Shown: positions 1 to 7,777, numbered from the stretch's first letter. The stretch: DNA of 34,873 nt from an uncultured Eggerthellaceae bacterium (GCA_934623455.1 CAKTVK010000011.1:1-34873), one strand, 5' to 3'. Numbers and translations are program-made. Notes: generated by a model not told the origin, from the letters alone.

Positions 1-2970
1 TATGGTGCCGCCCTTCTGGCGCGGGATCGCGCGAACTCGGGCACCTCACCTTCGGCCTTGCCTTCGACCTCGCGTAGCGAAGTACGCCACGGTCTTGGCG
101 CGACCGAATCTGAGGCACCGGAGTCCGCGCTTCGCGCGACGGAAGCCGCCGAGGGCATCTCCGCTCAGAAGCTGCGCAGCCTTCGCTCCGATGCCCTTGA
201 CGGCACGACGGACCAGGCACCGGAGTCCTCGCTTCGCGCGACGGAAGCCACAGAGGGCGCCGCGTCTTCCAACGCCGCTACGCCTGCGCCCCATACCTCT
301 ATGCTCACTATCGACGAAATTAACGCGCTGGCGCCCAGCCACAAGACGATACGCTGCAAGCGCTGCTCAAACGCGTGCTTGCTCACCATCAACGACTTTG
401 GCGTAGACCCTGCCACGGGTAAGCATCGTCGTTTCATCACGGGCAACCGCTGCGAAAAAGGCGCGGGCGACACCAGCAAAGCGGGCAAAGTGCCGAACTT
501 GTACGAGTTCAAAGAGCACCTGCTGTTCGACCGCGAAGGCGTTTCCACGCAAGACGCGCCGCGTGGCAGCGTGGGTATTCCGCGTGCGCTGAACATGTAC
601 GAAAATTACCCGTTCTGGCATACGTTCTTCACGAAACTGGGCTTCCACGTGGAACTTTCCGATCCCAGCTCGAAGAAAACGTACGAGGCGGGCATTGAAT
701 CCATGCCGTCCGAAAGCGTGTGCTATCCGGCCAAGCTGTCGCACGGTCACATCATGGACCTGCTGGGTCGCGACATCGACTTCATTTGGATGCCCTGTGT
801 TCGCTGGGAGCGCCAGGAAGACGACGGCGCGAACAACCATTACAATTGCCCCATTGTCATGAGCTATTCCGAGGCGCTGAAACTTAACGTGGATGACCTG
901 CGGGAATCGCGCATTGCGTTCATGAATCCGTTCCTGCCGTACGACGACAAAGAGGCGCTGAAGCTGCGTTTGTTCGAACAGTTCGGCGCGAAGGGCAAGC
1001 TCCAGGAAGCGCTGCGTGAGCGCGCCGCGGCAACAGGCACGGAAGTGGTGAAGGCCGCGACCGGCAACTTCCCCACAAAAGAAGAGATTTGCGCAGCCGT
1101 GGACGCCGCGTGGGAAGAGGACCTGCGCTTCAAGGATGCCATGCGTGCGAAGGGCGAGGAATGCCTGCGTTGGCTTGAAGAAACGAGCGGGCACGGCATT
1201 GTTTTGGCTGGTCGACCCTATCACAACGACCGCGAGATCAACCACGCCATCCCCGAGCTTATCACGAGTTTTGGTTTGGCGGTGCTTACGGAAGACTCCA
1301 TTGCCCACTTGGGCAAGCTCGAGCGCAACCTGCGCATTTACGACCAGTGGATGTACCATACGCGCCTGTATAACGCGGCGAAAGTGGTCACGCAGCGAAA
1401 CGACCTTGACCTGATTCAGCTGAACTCGTTCGGCTGCGGCTTGGATGCCCTTACCACCGATCAGGTGCAGGAGATTCTGGAAGGCTCGGGCAAGGTTTAC
1501 ACCGTGCTCAAGATCGACGAAGTGTCAAACTTGGGTGCTGCCCGCATTCGTGTGCGCTCGCTTCTGGCAGCGCTGCGTCAGCAGGCGCCCTTGGCTAATT
1601 TGGATGTTCTTTCCGCAGATGAGCAGCAGATTCTGTACGACAGCGTGAAGGTATGCGATTCGTGCGTATCGGGCGAATTCGATGAGCAGCGCGAAGCGGC
1701 TTCCACTGAATTCCCGCGTCCCGAGTTCACGCAGAAGATGAAGGACGAGGGCTGGACCATCATTGCGCCGCAGATGGCGCCGTATCACTTCGAGCTGCTG
1801 GTGCCCATTTTCCACAAGTATGGCTACAACGCCGAGCTGCTGCCTTCCGTTGACCCGAAGGCCGTGGACGCGGGCCTGAAATACGTGAATAACGATATTT
1901 GCTATCCGTCCATTTTGACGGTCGGCCAAATTATGGAAGCCGTGACGAGCGGACGCTACGACACCGATAAGCTGGCTGTTCTTATTACGCAAACAGGCGG
2001 CGGCTGCCGTGCCACGAACTACATCAGCTTGATTCGCAAGGGCTTGAAAGAGGCGGGCTACGGGCATGTTCCCGTTATTGCCATTGCGCTTTCGCACACA
2101 AACGAGCACAACGAAGGCTGGCATATGTCGGCGAAGATGTGGAAGGACGCAATTCCGGCCTTCCTGTTCGGCGACCTGCTGAGCCAGTGTTTGTACCGCG
2201 TGCGTCCGTACGAGGCCGAGCCGGGCAGCGCGAACGCCCTGTTCCGCAAGTGGATGGACTACTTGGGACAGAACATGGGCAAGCTGAGCTACCGCCAATG
2301 CAATAAGCTGTACGCGCAAATCGTGCAGGAATTCGACGTGCTGCCGTGCGTGAACTTTGGCAGCAAGCCGCGCGTGGGCGTGGTGGGCGAGATTCTGGTG
2401 AAGTTCCATCCCACGGCAAACAACCAGCTCATCGACGTGATTGAAGCGGAAGGTTGCGAAGCAGACGTGCCCGGACTTATGGACTTCTTCCTGTTTGGCA
2501 TTGCGAACCGCGAGTACCGTCACCAGGAATTGGCGCCCGATTTCAAGAACCACTTGATTGGCACGATTGGCATCAAGATTGCCGAGAAGCTGCGCGATCC
2601 CATTCGCAAGGCACTTGCGAAATCCGAGCGCTTCTGGCCTATTGGCACCATCGATCAGTGTGCGAAGAGCGCCAGCGAGATTCTTGACCTGTGCAACATG
2701 ATGGGCGAGGGTTGGCTGCTCACGGGCGAGATGGTGGAGCTCATTGAGCGCGGCACGCCTAATATTGTGTGTGCGCAGCCGTTCGCGTGCCTGCCGAACC
2801 ATGTGGTGGGCAAGTCGGTCATCAAGGAGCTGCGTCGTAGGCACCCGGAAAGCAACATTGTTGCCGTAGACTACGATCCCGGCGCGTCCGAAGTGAACCA
2901 GCTGAACCGCATCAAGCTCATGATTTCGGTGGCAAAGGCGAACCTGGCGAAGAACGGCGGTCATCAGTAA
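1..2970 (+). CDS. Acyl-CoA dehydratase activase-related / 2-hydroxyacyl-CoA dehydratase-like giant protein (5' truncated)
   Basis: The frame is open from the first base, so the gene begins outside the window; a TTG at 58 is only an internal codon. The first visible residues (YGAALLA) resemble the end of a BadF/BcrA-type activase ATPase module. An Ala/Glu-rich linker of about 90 residues follows, then a Cys-rich start (C-x2-C-x3-C near nt 355-380) and two HgdB/DUF2229-like regions. Conserved segments visible include ESVCYPAKLSHGH, GRPYHNDREINHAIPE, NSFGCGLDA, NDICYPSILTVGQ and TQTGGGCRATNY. In the family, the full protein is about 1,400 residues and couples an ATP-driven [4Fe-4S] activase to dehydratase-type domains; the substrate is usually unknown. 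The visible 989 residues are its C-terminal two thirds. It runs convergently into the AEC carrier gene, with an 810-bp junction between them. Family is confident; substrate is not assignable. Confidence 0.88.
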   Translation, partial: YGAALLARDRANSGTSPSALPSTSRSEVRHGLGATESEAPESALRATEAAEGISAQKLRSLRSDALDGTTDQAPESSLRATEATEGAASSNAATPAPHTSMLTIDEINALAPSHKTIRCKRCSNACLLTINDFGVDPATGKHRRFITGNRCEKGAGDTSKAGKVPNLYEFKEHLLFDREGVSTQDAPRGSVGIPRALNMYENYPFWHTFFTKLGFHVELSDPSSKKTYEAGIESMPSESVCYPAKLSHGHIMDLLGRDIDFIWMPCVRWERQEDDGANNHYNCPIVMSYSEALKLNVDDLRESRIAFMNPFLPYDDKEALKLRLFEQFGAKGKLQEALRERAAATGTEVVKAATGNFPTKEEICAAVDAAWEEDLRFKDAMRAKGEECLRWLEETSGHGIVLAGRPYHNDREINHAIPELITSFGLAVLTEDSIAHLGKLERNLRIYDQWMYHTRLYNAAKVVTQRNDLDLIQLNSFGCGLDALTTDQVQEILEGSGKVYTVLKIDEVSNLGAARIRVRSLLAALRQQAPLANLDVLSADEQQILYDSVKVCDSCVSGEFDEQREAASTEFPRPEFTQKMKDEGWTIIAPQMAPYHFELLVPIFHKYGYNAELLPSVDPKAVDAGLKYVNNDICYPSILTVGQIMEAVTSGRYDTDKLAVLITQTGGGCRATNYISLIRKGLKEAGYGHVPVIAIALSHTNEHNEGWHMSAKMWKDAIPAFLFGDLLSQCLYRVRPYEAEPGSANALFRKWMDYLGQNMGKLSYRQCNKLYAQIVQEFDVLPCVNFGSKPRVGVVGEILVKFHPTANNQLIDVIEAEGCEADVPGLMDFFLFGIANREYRHQELAPDFKNHLIGTIGIKIAEKLRDPIRKALAKSERFWPIGTIDQCAKSASEILDLCNMMGEGWLLTGEMVELIERGTPNIVCAQPFACLPNHVVGKSVIKELRRRHPESNIVAVDYDPGASEVNQLNRIKLMISVAKANLAKNGGHQ
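115..258 (+). repeat. Direct repeat inside the linker of the activase-like gene
   Basis: Two near-identical 42-bp copies lie at 115-156 and 217-258, offset by 102 bp, which is in frame. They encode APESALRATEAAEG and APESSLRATEATEG. The segment between activase and dehydratase-like regions is otherwise low complexity. This suggests an expandable interdomain linker rather than a catalytic element. Confidence 0.75.
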
Positions 2971-3010
2971 GCGTGACCGTGCCGCGTTCCGTGTTTCCGA
3001 GCAGCCCTTT

Positions 3011-3041
3011 TGTTGACAAATTACCCCACCTTTTGTCAACA
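3011..3041 (+). repeat. 31-bp palindromic repeat 'A', copy 1
   Basis: Perfect 10-bp arms TGTTGACAAA and TTTGTCAACA enclose the 11-nt asymmetric loop TTACCCCACCT. It lies 40 bp after the stop of the activase-like gene and just before an intrinsic terminator. It is paired with the inverted copy at 3639-3669 across a convergent junction. The same element occurs six times in the window. Confidence 0.9.
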
Positions 3042-3056
3042 TTTCGAGCATTTGAG

Positions 3057-3089
3057 AACCCGAGGTGCCCTGTGCGCCTCGGGTTTTTT
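3057..3089 (+). terminator. Intrinsic terminator of the activase-like gene
   Basis: A stem of CCCGAGG with CCTCGGG encloses an 11-nt loop and is followed directly by six T residues. It lies 87 bp after the stop codon, downstream of palindromic repeat copy 1. Confidence 0.85.
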
Positions 3090-3162
3090 GCGTCTTGCTG
3101 TGGTATGTAATCCGCGTTCAGATGTTTTTTTGACGCGATACCGCCCAGTTATGTGATCGGCC

Positions 3163-3284
3163 TGATAAAAACAACCCATTTTTCGGTGGATTTTCTTCTT
3201 TGTAATCGCCAAGAATCAGTGTTTCCCCAGGTCGCAAAAAAGTAAGCTAGAGTAAACCCACAGAAAAGTGGGTCGTTTTTATCA
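3163..3284 (+). repeat. 122-bp structured element 'B', copy 1 (MITE-like or structured RNA)
   Basis: It begins TGATAAAAAC and ends GTTTTTATCA. The 22-bp outer arms pair with one mismatch and one G-T wobble. It matches the reverse complement of 23077-23198 over the whole 122 bp, including the inner block TTTCCCCAGGTCGCA. Similarity continues about 10 bp past the right end (GAGCAGGAAA here, GGGCAGGAAA in the other copy). No target-site duplication is visible and no credible reading frame is shared. Confidence 0.8.
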
Positions 3285-3314
3285 GAGCAGGAAACGATGC
3301 TGCCTTCGACGCCT

Positions 3315-3527
3315 ATGTTGTCGTTTTTCTCGTCCGAATGTGCAAAATATTCCCGTTCGGGGTACCTTGGGGAGCGTTTGCAGACCATATTGCGCCGTCT
3401 AAGTTGTTTCCGATCCGCAAAAGCCCAGGTCGTGCACTGCAGGTGTCGGGTGAACGAGGGTCGGTGCCCTTTCAACCTGCCCCGAACAGGAATATTTTGC
3501 GCATTCGCGCCCTATTTCCGACAAGAT
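3315..3527. repeat. Long imperfect inverted repeat 'C' in the intergenic region
   Basis: 28-bp arms at 3335-3362 and 3480-3507 match at 26 of 28 positions, with core GCAAAATATTCC on the left arm. A weaker extension reaches 3315-3323 (ATGTTGTCG) and 3519-3527 (CGACAAGAT). The 117-bp interior shows no gene. No second copy was found in the window. It could be a small non-autonomous mobile element remnant or a structured RNA. Confidence 0.65.
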
Positions 3528-3638
3528 GGCCTTTGCCCGCGCATTTTATCCAGGGCGATTCGCTATATTCGTCAAGGCTGCTCGGCAATGGAAAGAGCTT
3601 GCCCCTGGAAGTGTCCTTTCGCATTCGGGGTGCTGAAT

Positions 3639-3669
3639 TGTTGACAAAAGGTGGGGTAGTTTGTCAACA
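3639..3669 (-). repeat. 31-bp palindromic repeat 'A', copy 2 (inverted)
   Basis: Same perfect 10-bp arms as copy 1, with the loop in the opposite orientation (AGGTGGGGTAG on +, one base different from the consensus loop). It lies 111 bp downstream of the AEC carrier stop on that gene's strand. It closes the first inverted pair. Confidence 0.9.
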
Positions 3670-3699
3670 AGGGAACGGGCGCGCGGTCTCATCGGGTCA

Positions 3700-3725
3700 C
3701 GCCGCAGGTTTGACAGAATGCGGCG
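3700..3725. other. Small hairpin downstream of the AEC carrier gene
   Basis: Arms CGCCGCA and TGCGGCG are separated by 12 bases. No T-run follows on the minus strand, so it is not a convincing terminator for the carrier gene. The rest of 3670-3780 shows nothing else I can assign. Confidence 0.35.
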
Positions 3726-3780
3726 TTTGTCTCGCAGGCCATCGCTATCTACTGCGGCAAATAAAGTTCGCTCGCTGAGA

Positions 3781-4701
3781 CTACATGAATGCCAAAAGCT
3801 GCACAAGCGGAATGGTTGCTACGGAAACTACCAGGGTGACCACGGTCATGCCGGTGGCATATTCGCCTTCGTTGCTGTTCATGGAGGCAATCATGGGAAC
3901 AACGGTCATGATGGGCAAACTCATGATGGCAACCATGGATACCATCATGGGCTGAGGTAAGCCAATAAGCATGAAAATGTGGCCGCCAATTACAGGCAGC
4001 AAAACCATCTTTACGACAATGCCCACATAAAGCTCGGCGCATTTCAGCACCTGCATCCATTTGGAGAAACACACCATGGCGCCCAGATACATCATGCACA
4101 TAGCGCTGGTGGCTTTGCTGATGGTTGCTAGGGTATCGTTGATCACAACGGGAATAGGAACGCCGATAAGCACAACAATCAAGGCAAGCGCTATGGCAAT
4201 GATGTTGGGCGAAATGAAATTCTTGATGGTGAACTTGGTTTGGCGGTCGCGACCCGTGGCCATCCAGATGCCAAAGGTCCAGAAAATAGCCTGGTCAACA
4301 ATGGTGAATAGCATCATGTACAGCATGCCTGCGGTGGGGAACAAGGCAACCAGCAGCGGAATACCCACAAAACCCGTGTTTCCGAACATGAAGCAGAAGG
4401 TAAAAATCTTATCGCGGTCTCCCTTGAGGCGCATGATTTTTGCCGCAGCGAAAAGAATCACTGTTACCACAACGTAGAAGACGATGGCGAATACCACAAT
4501 GATGGCGTTTTCTGCGATGGCTTCTTTGGTGGTAGCGATAGTGCCGTAGAAAATAAGCACAGGAAGCAGAATTTTGGTAATGATCAGAGTGAGGTGGGGC
4601 ATAGATTCTTGCTTAATGACGCCTTTCTTGCCAGCGACAAAGCCAACGGCAAGAATCAGGAAAAAGATAATCATTTGGTGTAAGGTGACCTCAAAAGCCA
4701 T
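3781..4701 (-). CDS. AEC (auxin efflux carrier) family transporter
   Basis: A 306-residue, very hydrophobic protein with about ten predicted membrane segments. The N-terminus (ILAVGFVAGKKGVI, then ITKILLPVLIFYGTI) and the mid-protein FGNTGFVGIPLLVALF segment are typical of the AEC/malate permease family. These are inner-membrane secondary carriers, often for dicarboxylates; the substrate cannot be read from sequence. The start at 4701 is chosen because GGAGAAG lies just upstream; the frame extends 22 codons further without a better site. It is divergent from a TetR-family gene, with a perfect palindrome in the shared 101-bp gap, so repression by that regulator is likely. Its 3' end faces the repeat-rich junction 2971-3780. 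Confidence 0.88.
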   Translation of the reverse strand: MAFEVTLHQMIIFFLILAVGFVAGKKGVIKQESMPHLTLIITKILLPVLIFYGTIATTKEAIAENAIIVVFAIVFYVVVTVILFAAAKIMRLKGDRDKIFTFCFMFGNTGFVGIPLLVALFPTAGMLYMMLFTIVDQAIFWTFGIWMATGRDRQTKFTIKNFISPNIIAIALALIVVLIGVPIPVVINDTLATISKATSAMCMMYLGAMVCFSKWMQVLKCAELYVGIVVKMVLLPVIGGHIFMLIGLPQPMMVSMVAIMSLPIMTVVPMIASMNSNEGEYATGMTVVTLVVSVATIPLVQLLAFM

Positions 4702-4765
4702 GGCTTCTCCTTGTGTTGTTGGTTTTTTGAGAAATTGTAAAAGAGTGGCTTTTGTTTTGCTGTAC

Positions 4766-4790
4766 AATTTCGTACATAGTGTACGAAATT
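4766..4790. promoter_or_regulatory. Candidate TetR-family operator
   Basis: A perfect inverted repeat has arms AATTTCGTAC and GTACGAAATT separated by 5 bp. It lies in the divergent gap, 12 bp before the regulator start and 65 bp before the carrier start. Size and position fit an operator controlling both genes. No clear -35/-10 pair could be fixed around it. Confidence 0.75.
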
Positions 4791-4802
4791 TAAGGAAGAA
4801 CT

Positions 4803-5357
4803 ATGACACGCCCCGACTCAAGAAATAAACGAACCGAGCAGCAAATAGCGAATGCTCTTTTGCGTTTGCTGGAGAAGAAGCCTTTCGAGGCGGTGAGTGT
4901 TTCGGAGCTGGCGCGCGAGGCGAATGTGAGCAGGTCAACGTTTTATGCGCACTTTGACAATGCCGACGACGTATTTGTGCGGCTGGTTAAGGAGATGAAC
5001 CAGTACTCCCGGGAATTGCGCATCCAGCTTCGATGCGATGGGTGCCAAGAGCGGGGTGGTCGCCAGCCTTTCTGTGCGCTGTTGCGCGAAAGCCAGCGTT
5101 ATCATGCGTTGGTGCGTGATCCTCATTTTCTCCAGGTGTATCTGAGGTTTTCTGAAGACATCATGGAGGGCGACATCTATGCTGACTTGGTGAATGACGG
5201 CTTGCCTCAGGATGTTGCTCAGATGATCTTCCGTTTTCAGATGAGTGGCTGTTATATGGCTGCGATAGAAACCCCCGCTAACGCCGACTGGACGCGTATG
5301 CGAGCGTCGTTGGATACGTTCATTCGTGGTGGCATTGCGGCACTGCGAGACAGGTAG
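4803..5357 (+). CDS. TetR/AcrR-family transcriptional regulator
   Basis: A 184-residue protein. Residues about 8-55 form the family's DNA-binding domain: KRTEQQIANALLRLLEKKPF is followed by the helix-turn-helix SVSELAREANVSRSTFYAHF. The C-terminal two thirds would be the ligand-binding and dimer domain, which is not recognisable beyond family level. The start ATG has AAGGAAG upstream. It is divergent from the AEC carrier and adjacent to a 25-bp palindrome, so it probably autoregulates and controls export or import of its effector by that carrier. The gene ends 13 bp before palindromic repeat copy 3 and a bidirectional terminator. Confidence 0.9.
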   Translation: MTRPDSRNKRTEQQIANALLRLLEKKPFEAVSVSELAREANVSRSTFYAHFDNADDVFVRLVKEMNQYSRELRIQLRCDGCQERGGRQPFCALLRESQRYHALVRDPHFLQVYLRFSEDIMEGDIYADLVNDGLPQDVAQMIFRFQMSGCYMAAIETPANADWTRMRASLDTFIRGGIAALRDR

Positions 5358-5370
5358 GCTGAGTGTATGT

Positions 5371-5401
5371 TGTTGACAAATTACCCCACCTTTTGTCAAC
5401 A
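5371..5401 (+). repeat. 31-bp palindromic repeat 'A', copy 3
   Basis: Identical in arms and loop to copy 1. It lies 13 bp after the TetR-family stop codon and abuts a terminator hairpin. It is paired with the inverted copy at 5493-5523. Confidence 0.9.
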
Positions 5402-5437
5402 AAAAATCCGAGGCGCTGCTTGCCCTCGGATTTTTTT
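5402..5437. terminator. Bidirectional intrinsic terminator between tetR-type gene and cbiC
   Basis: Arms TCCGAGG and CCTCGGA are preceded by an A-run and followed by seven T residues, so it can act on both strands. It lies between the two palindromic repeat copies at the convergent junction. Confidence 0.85.
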
Positions 5438-5492
5438 GTTTCTGTTTCTTTGTGACAAACCCTTGTCGGCCGACACCCTGAACACCGTGAAT

Positions 5493-5523
5493 TGTTGACA
5501 AAAGGTGGGGTAATTTGTCAACA
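5493..5523 (-). repeat. 31-bp palindromic repeat 'A', copy 4 (inverted)
   Basis: Perfect arms; loop in minus orientation, identical to the consensus. It lies 7 bp after the cbiC stop on the minus strand, so it sits at the very end of the long cobalamin gene run. Confidence 0.9.
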
Positions 5524-5530
5524 AACGGCG

Positions 5531-6190
5531 TTACGAGCGCTCGTTGTTGGAGGCAAGGTAGAGCAACGCGTTGCAGATGCATGCGGCAATGTTGGAGCCG
5601 CCTTTGCGTCCGCGCGCAACAATGTAGGGCACGTCGGTGCGGCTCAAAATGAGCTCCTTGGACTCCACCACGTTCACGAAGCCAACGGGCACGCCTACAA
5701 TGAGCGTCGGCGTGACCATGGAGCCTTCTTCAAGCATCTCGTACAGGCGGATAAGGGCGGTCGGTGCATTGCCCACGGCGTAGATCAGGGGTTTTCCCAG
5801 CGCCGCGCCGCGCTCCATGCACACGGCGGAGCGCGTGATGCCGCGCTCTTTCGCCTCGGCGGCAACATCGGGATCGGTCATGAAGTTCAGCACTTCGCCG
5901 CCAAAACGCCCCAGCACGCGCTTGTTGATGCCGGCTTTCGCCATGTTCGTGTCCGTTACAATGCTCACACCCGACTTCAGCGCTTCAACGGTGCGTGACA
6001 CGGCGTGTTCGGAAAAGCACAGGTTATCGGCGTAATCGAAGTCCGCCGACGTGTGAATGCAGCGTTTGATGACCAGCTCGTTTTCTGGATCAAGAACGCG
6101 ATCGCCCAGCTCAGAGGTAATAATCTCAAAGCTGCGCGTCTCAATATCGGCCGGCTTTACAAACTGGATCTCGTCTAATGGGTTGCTCAT
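5531..6190 (-). CDS. cbiC: Cobalt-precorrin-8 methylmutase CbiC
   Basis: A 219-residue protein, the usual length for CbiC/CobH. It moves the C11 methyl group to C12, giving cobyrinic acid in the corrin pathway. The conserved CIHTSADFDY segment near residue 45 contains the histidine assigned to catalysis in the family. The later segment VGVPVGFVNVVESKELI is also typical. The start codon overlaps the cbiP stop by 4 bp (ATGA), indicating translational coupling. It is the last gene of the cobalamin run and is followed at once by palindromic repeat copy 4 and a bidirectional terminator. The anaerobic name is used because cbiD and cbiG are in the same run. Confidence 0.93.
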   Translation of the reverse strand: MSNPLDEIQFVKPADIETRSFEIITSELGDRVLDPENELVIKRCIHTSADFDYADNLCFSEHAVSRTVEALKSGVSIVTDTNMAKAGINKRVLGRFGGEVLNFMTDPDVAAEAKERGITRSAVCMERGAALGKPLIYAVGNAPTALIRLYEMLEEGSMVTPTLIVGVPVGFVNVVESKELILSRTDVPYIVARGRKGGSNIAACICNALLYLASNNERS

Positions 6191-7707
6191 AGCCCCTCCT
6201 TAACAATGCGATAAATTGCGTCCATATCCAGCGATTCGCGCACGGTTTGCGCTAGCTGGTCGTATTGGCGGTTCTTGTAAGCGCGGAAGCTCTCGGTGGG
6301 GAAGCCCTCGGTGGAAAGTCCACGCGCTTCGCACAGCATGCGCGCCAGCTCAAACGGGAAGCTGCCTTCTTCCATGAGGCCGTGGCAGTACGTGCCCATA
6401 ACGTTGCCGCATACGCAACCGTCCTGCGCGCTGGGGCGGCCATCTTCATATTCAAGCGTGGCGAAGGGTACAGCGCCGCACTCTTCCTCGATGGTGGAAA
6501 CACCCATATGGATCTCGTAGCCATCAAGCGTTGTACCTGATAGCGGGGTTAAAACGCCACCGAACGTGCCGGTGGTTGCTTTCACGCGCGTGCGCGTCTT
6601 CGCGTCTTGGAACACGGTATGCACGGGAAGCAGCCCCAAGCCTTCTGCCGTGCCGCCACCTTCTGTGTTGTCGGGGTCGGCAATGGAGCGTCCCAGAATC
6701 TGGTAGCCGCCGCACACGCCCAACACCGGGCGTCCCGTTGCGGCATATGCGCGAATTGCCTGGTCCAGACCAACTTTGCGCACCCAAGCCAAGTCGCCCA
6801 TGGTGTTTTTCGATCCGGGAACCACTAAAAAGTCGGGCGCGCCAAGCTGCTCAGGCTTGTAAACGTAGCGCACGGCAACGCCGGGGAAGCGTCCCAGCGG
6901 ATTGAAATCGGTGAAGTTCGAGATGTGCGGAAGCCCAATAACGGCAACGTCAACCATTCCGGCGGTGGGCGCGGTGGTGCTTAAGCGGCCGGAAAGCGAG
7001 TCTTCGTCATCGATGTCCACGTGCATGTAGGGAATAACGCCCACTACGGGGGTGTCGGTCAGGTTTTCCAGCATGTCCAGGCCGTTTTCCAGCAGCGATA
7101 CGTCGCCGCGGAAGCGGTTGATCACGGTGCCTTTCACCATGGCCTGCTCTTCGGGTTCCAGCAGCTTGATGGTGCCGTACAAGCTGGCAAACACGCCGCC
7201 GCGATCGATATCGCCCACCAAGATGATGGGAGCGCCCGCCATAGCTGCCATGCCGCAGTTCACGAAGTCGTTTTGCTTCAGGTTGATCTCGGCGGGGCTG
7301 CCGGCGCCTTCCAGCACAATGATGTCGTTTTGTTCCGCCAGCGTGTCGTACGCCTGCTTGATGGTGGGGCGCAGCTGATCTTTGAACGCGTAGTAATCGC
7401 GCGCGGGCATATCGCCGCGCACTTCGCCCAGCACGATAACTTGGCTGCCGGTGTCGCCCGTGGGCTTAAGCAGCACGGGGTTCATGAGCACCGAAGGTTC
7501 AATGCCCGCTGCTTCAGCCTGCATGACTTGCGCGCGGCCCATCTCCAGCCCTTCGGCGGTAATATAGCTGTTCAGAGCCATGTTTTGGCTTTTGAAGGGT
7601 GCGACTTTATAGCCGTCTTGCGCAAAAATGCGGCACAGCGCCGCAGCGACAAAGCTTTTGCCGGCGTCGGAAGTGGTGCCCAGCACCATAATGGCTTTTG
7701 CCGTCAT
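6187..7707 (-). CDS. cbiP: Cobyric acid synthase CbiP
   Basis: A 506-residue glutamine-dependent amidase that amidates the b, d, e and g carboxyls of cobyrinic acid a,c-diamide. The P-loop GTTSDAGKS sits at residues 10-18, followed by KSQNMALNSY, a signature of the CobQ/CbiP family. The C-terminal class-I-like glutaminase domain carries VLGVCGGYQILG with the nucleophilic cysteine near residue 330. A late GTYCHG segment carries the conserved histidine. AGGAAA precedes the ATG. It overlaps cbiC by 4 bp and lies 162 bp downstream of the aminotransferase gene. Confidence 0.95.
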   Translation of the reverse strand: MTAKAIMVLGTTSDAGKSFVAAALCRIFAQDGYKVAPFKSQNMALNSYITAEGLEMGRAQVMQAEAAGIEPSVLMNPVLLKPTGDTGSQVIVLGEVRGDMPARDYYAFKDQLRPTIKQAYDTLAEQNDIIVLEGAGSPAEINLKQNDFVNCGMAAMAGAPIILVGDIDRGGVFASLYGTIKLLEPEEQAMVKGTVINRFRGDVSLLENGLDMLENLTDTPVVGVIPYMHVDIDDEDSLSGRLSTTAPTAGMVDVAVIGLPHISNFTDFNPLGRFPGVAVRYVYKPEQLGAPDFLVVPGSKNTMGDLAWVRKVGLDQAIRAYAATGRPVLGVCGGYQILGRSIADPDNTEGGGTAEGLGLLPVHTVFQDAKTRTRVKATTGTFGGVLTPLSGTTLDGYEIHMGVSTIEEECGAVPFATLEYEDGRPSAQDGCVCGNVMGTYCHGLMEEGSFPFELARMLCEARGLSTEGFPTESFRAYKNRQYDQLAQTVRESLDMDAIYRIVKEGL

Positions 7708-7777
7708 GCGATTTCCTTTCCCTTTCGTGCGCTTCCCTTTATGGTAACGCTGTTTCGCGTTTTAGGTTTCCAGTTTG

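Noticed and set aside
3011..3041. 31-bp palindrome as a classical intrinsic terminator
   Set aside because: The stem is A/T-rich and no T-run follows; true terminators (3057-3089, 5402-5437, 23295-23329) lie beside it instead.
3011..3041. TTGACA within the repeat as promoter -35 boxes
   Set aside because: No -10 element at suitable spacing, and all copies are at gene 3' ends with no gene starting downstream in that direction.
1525..3051. Long minus-strand open frame opposite the activase-like gene
   Set aside because: Antisense to well-conserved dehydratase-like sequence; the product has no recognisable motif and its upstream end lies in the palindromic repeat.
3297..3778. Overlapping plus-strand frames of 99-146 codons in the first junction
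   Set aside because: They cross inverted repeats and the palindrome, have no ribosome-binding site or family motif, and overlap each other in different frames.
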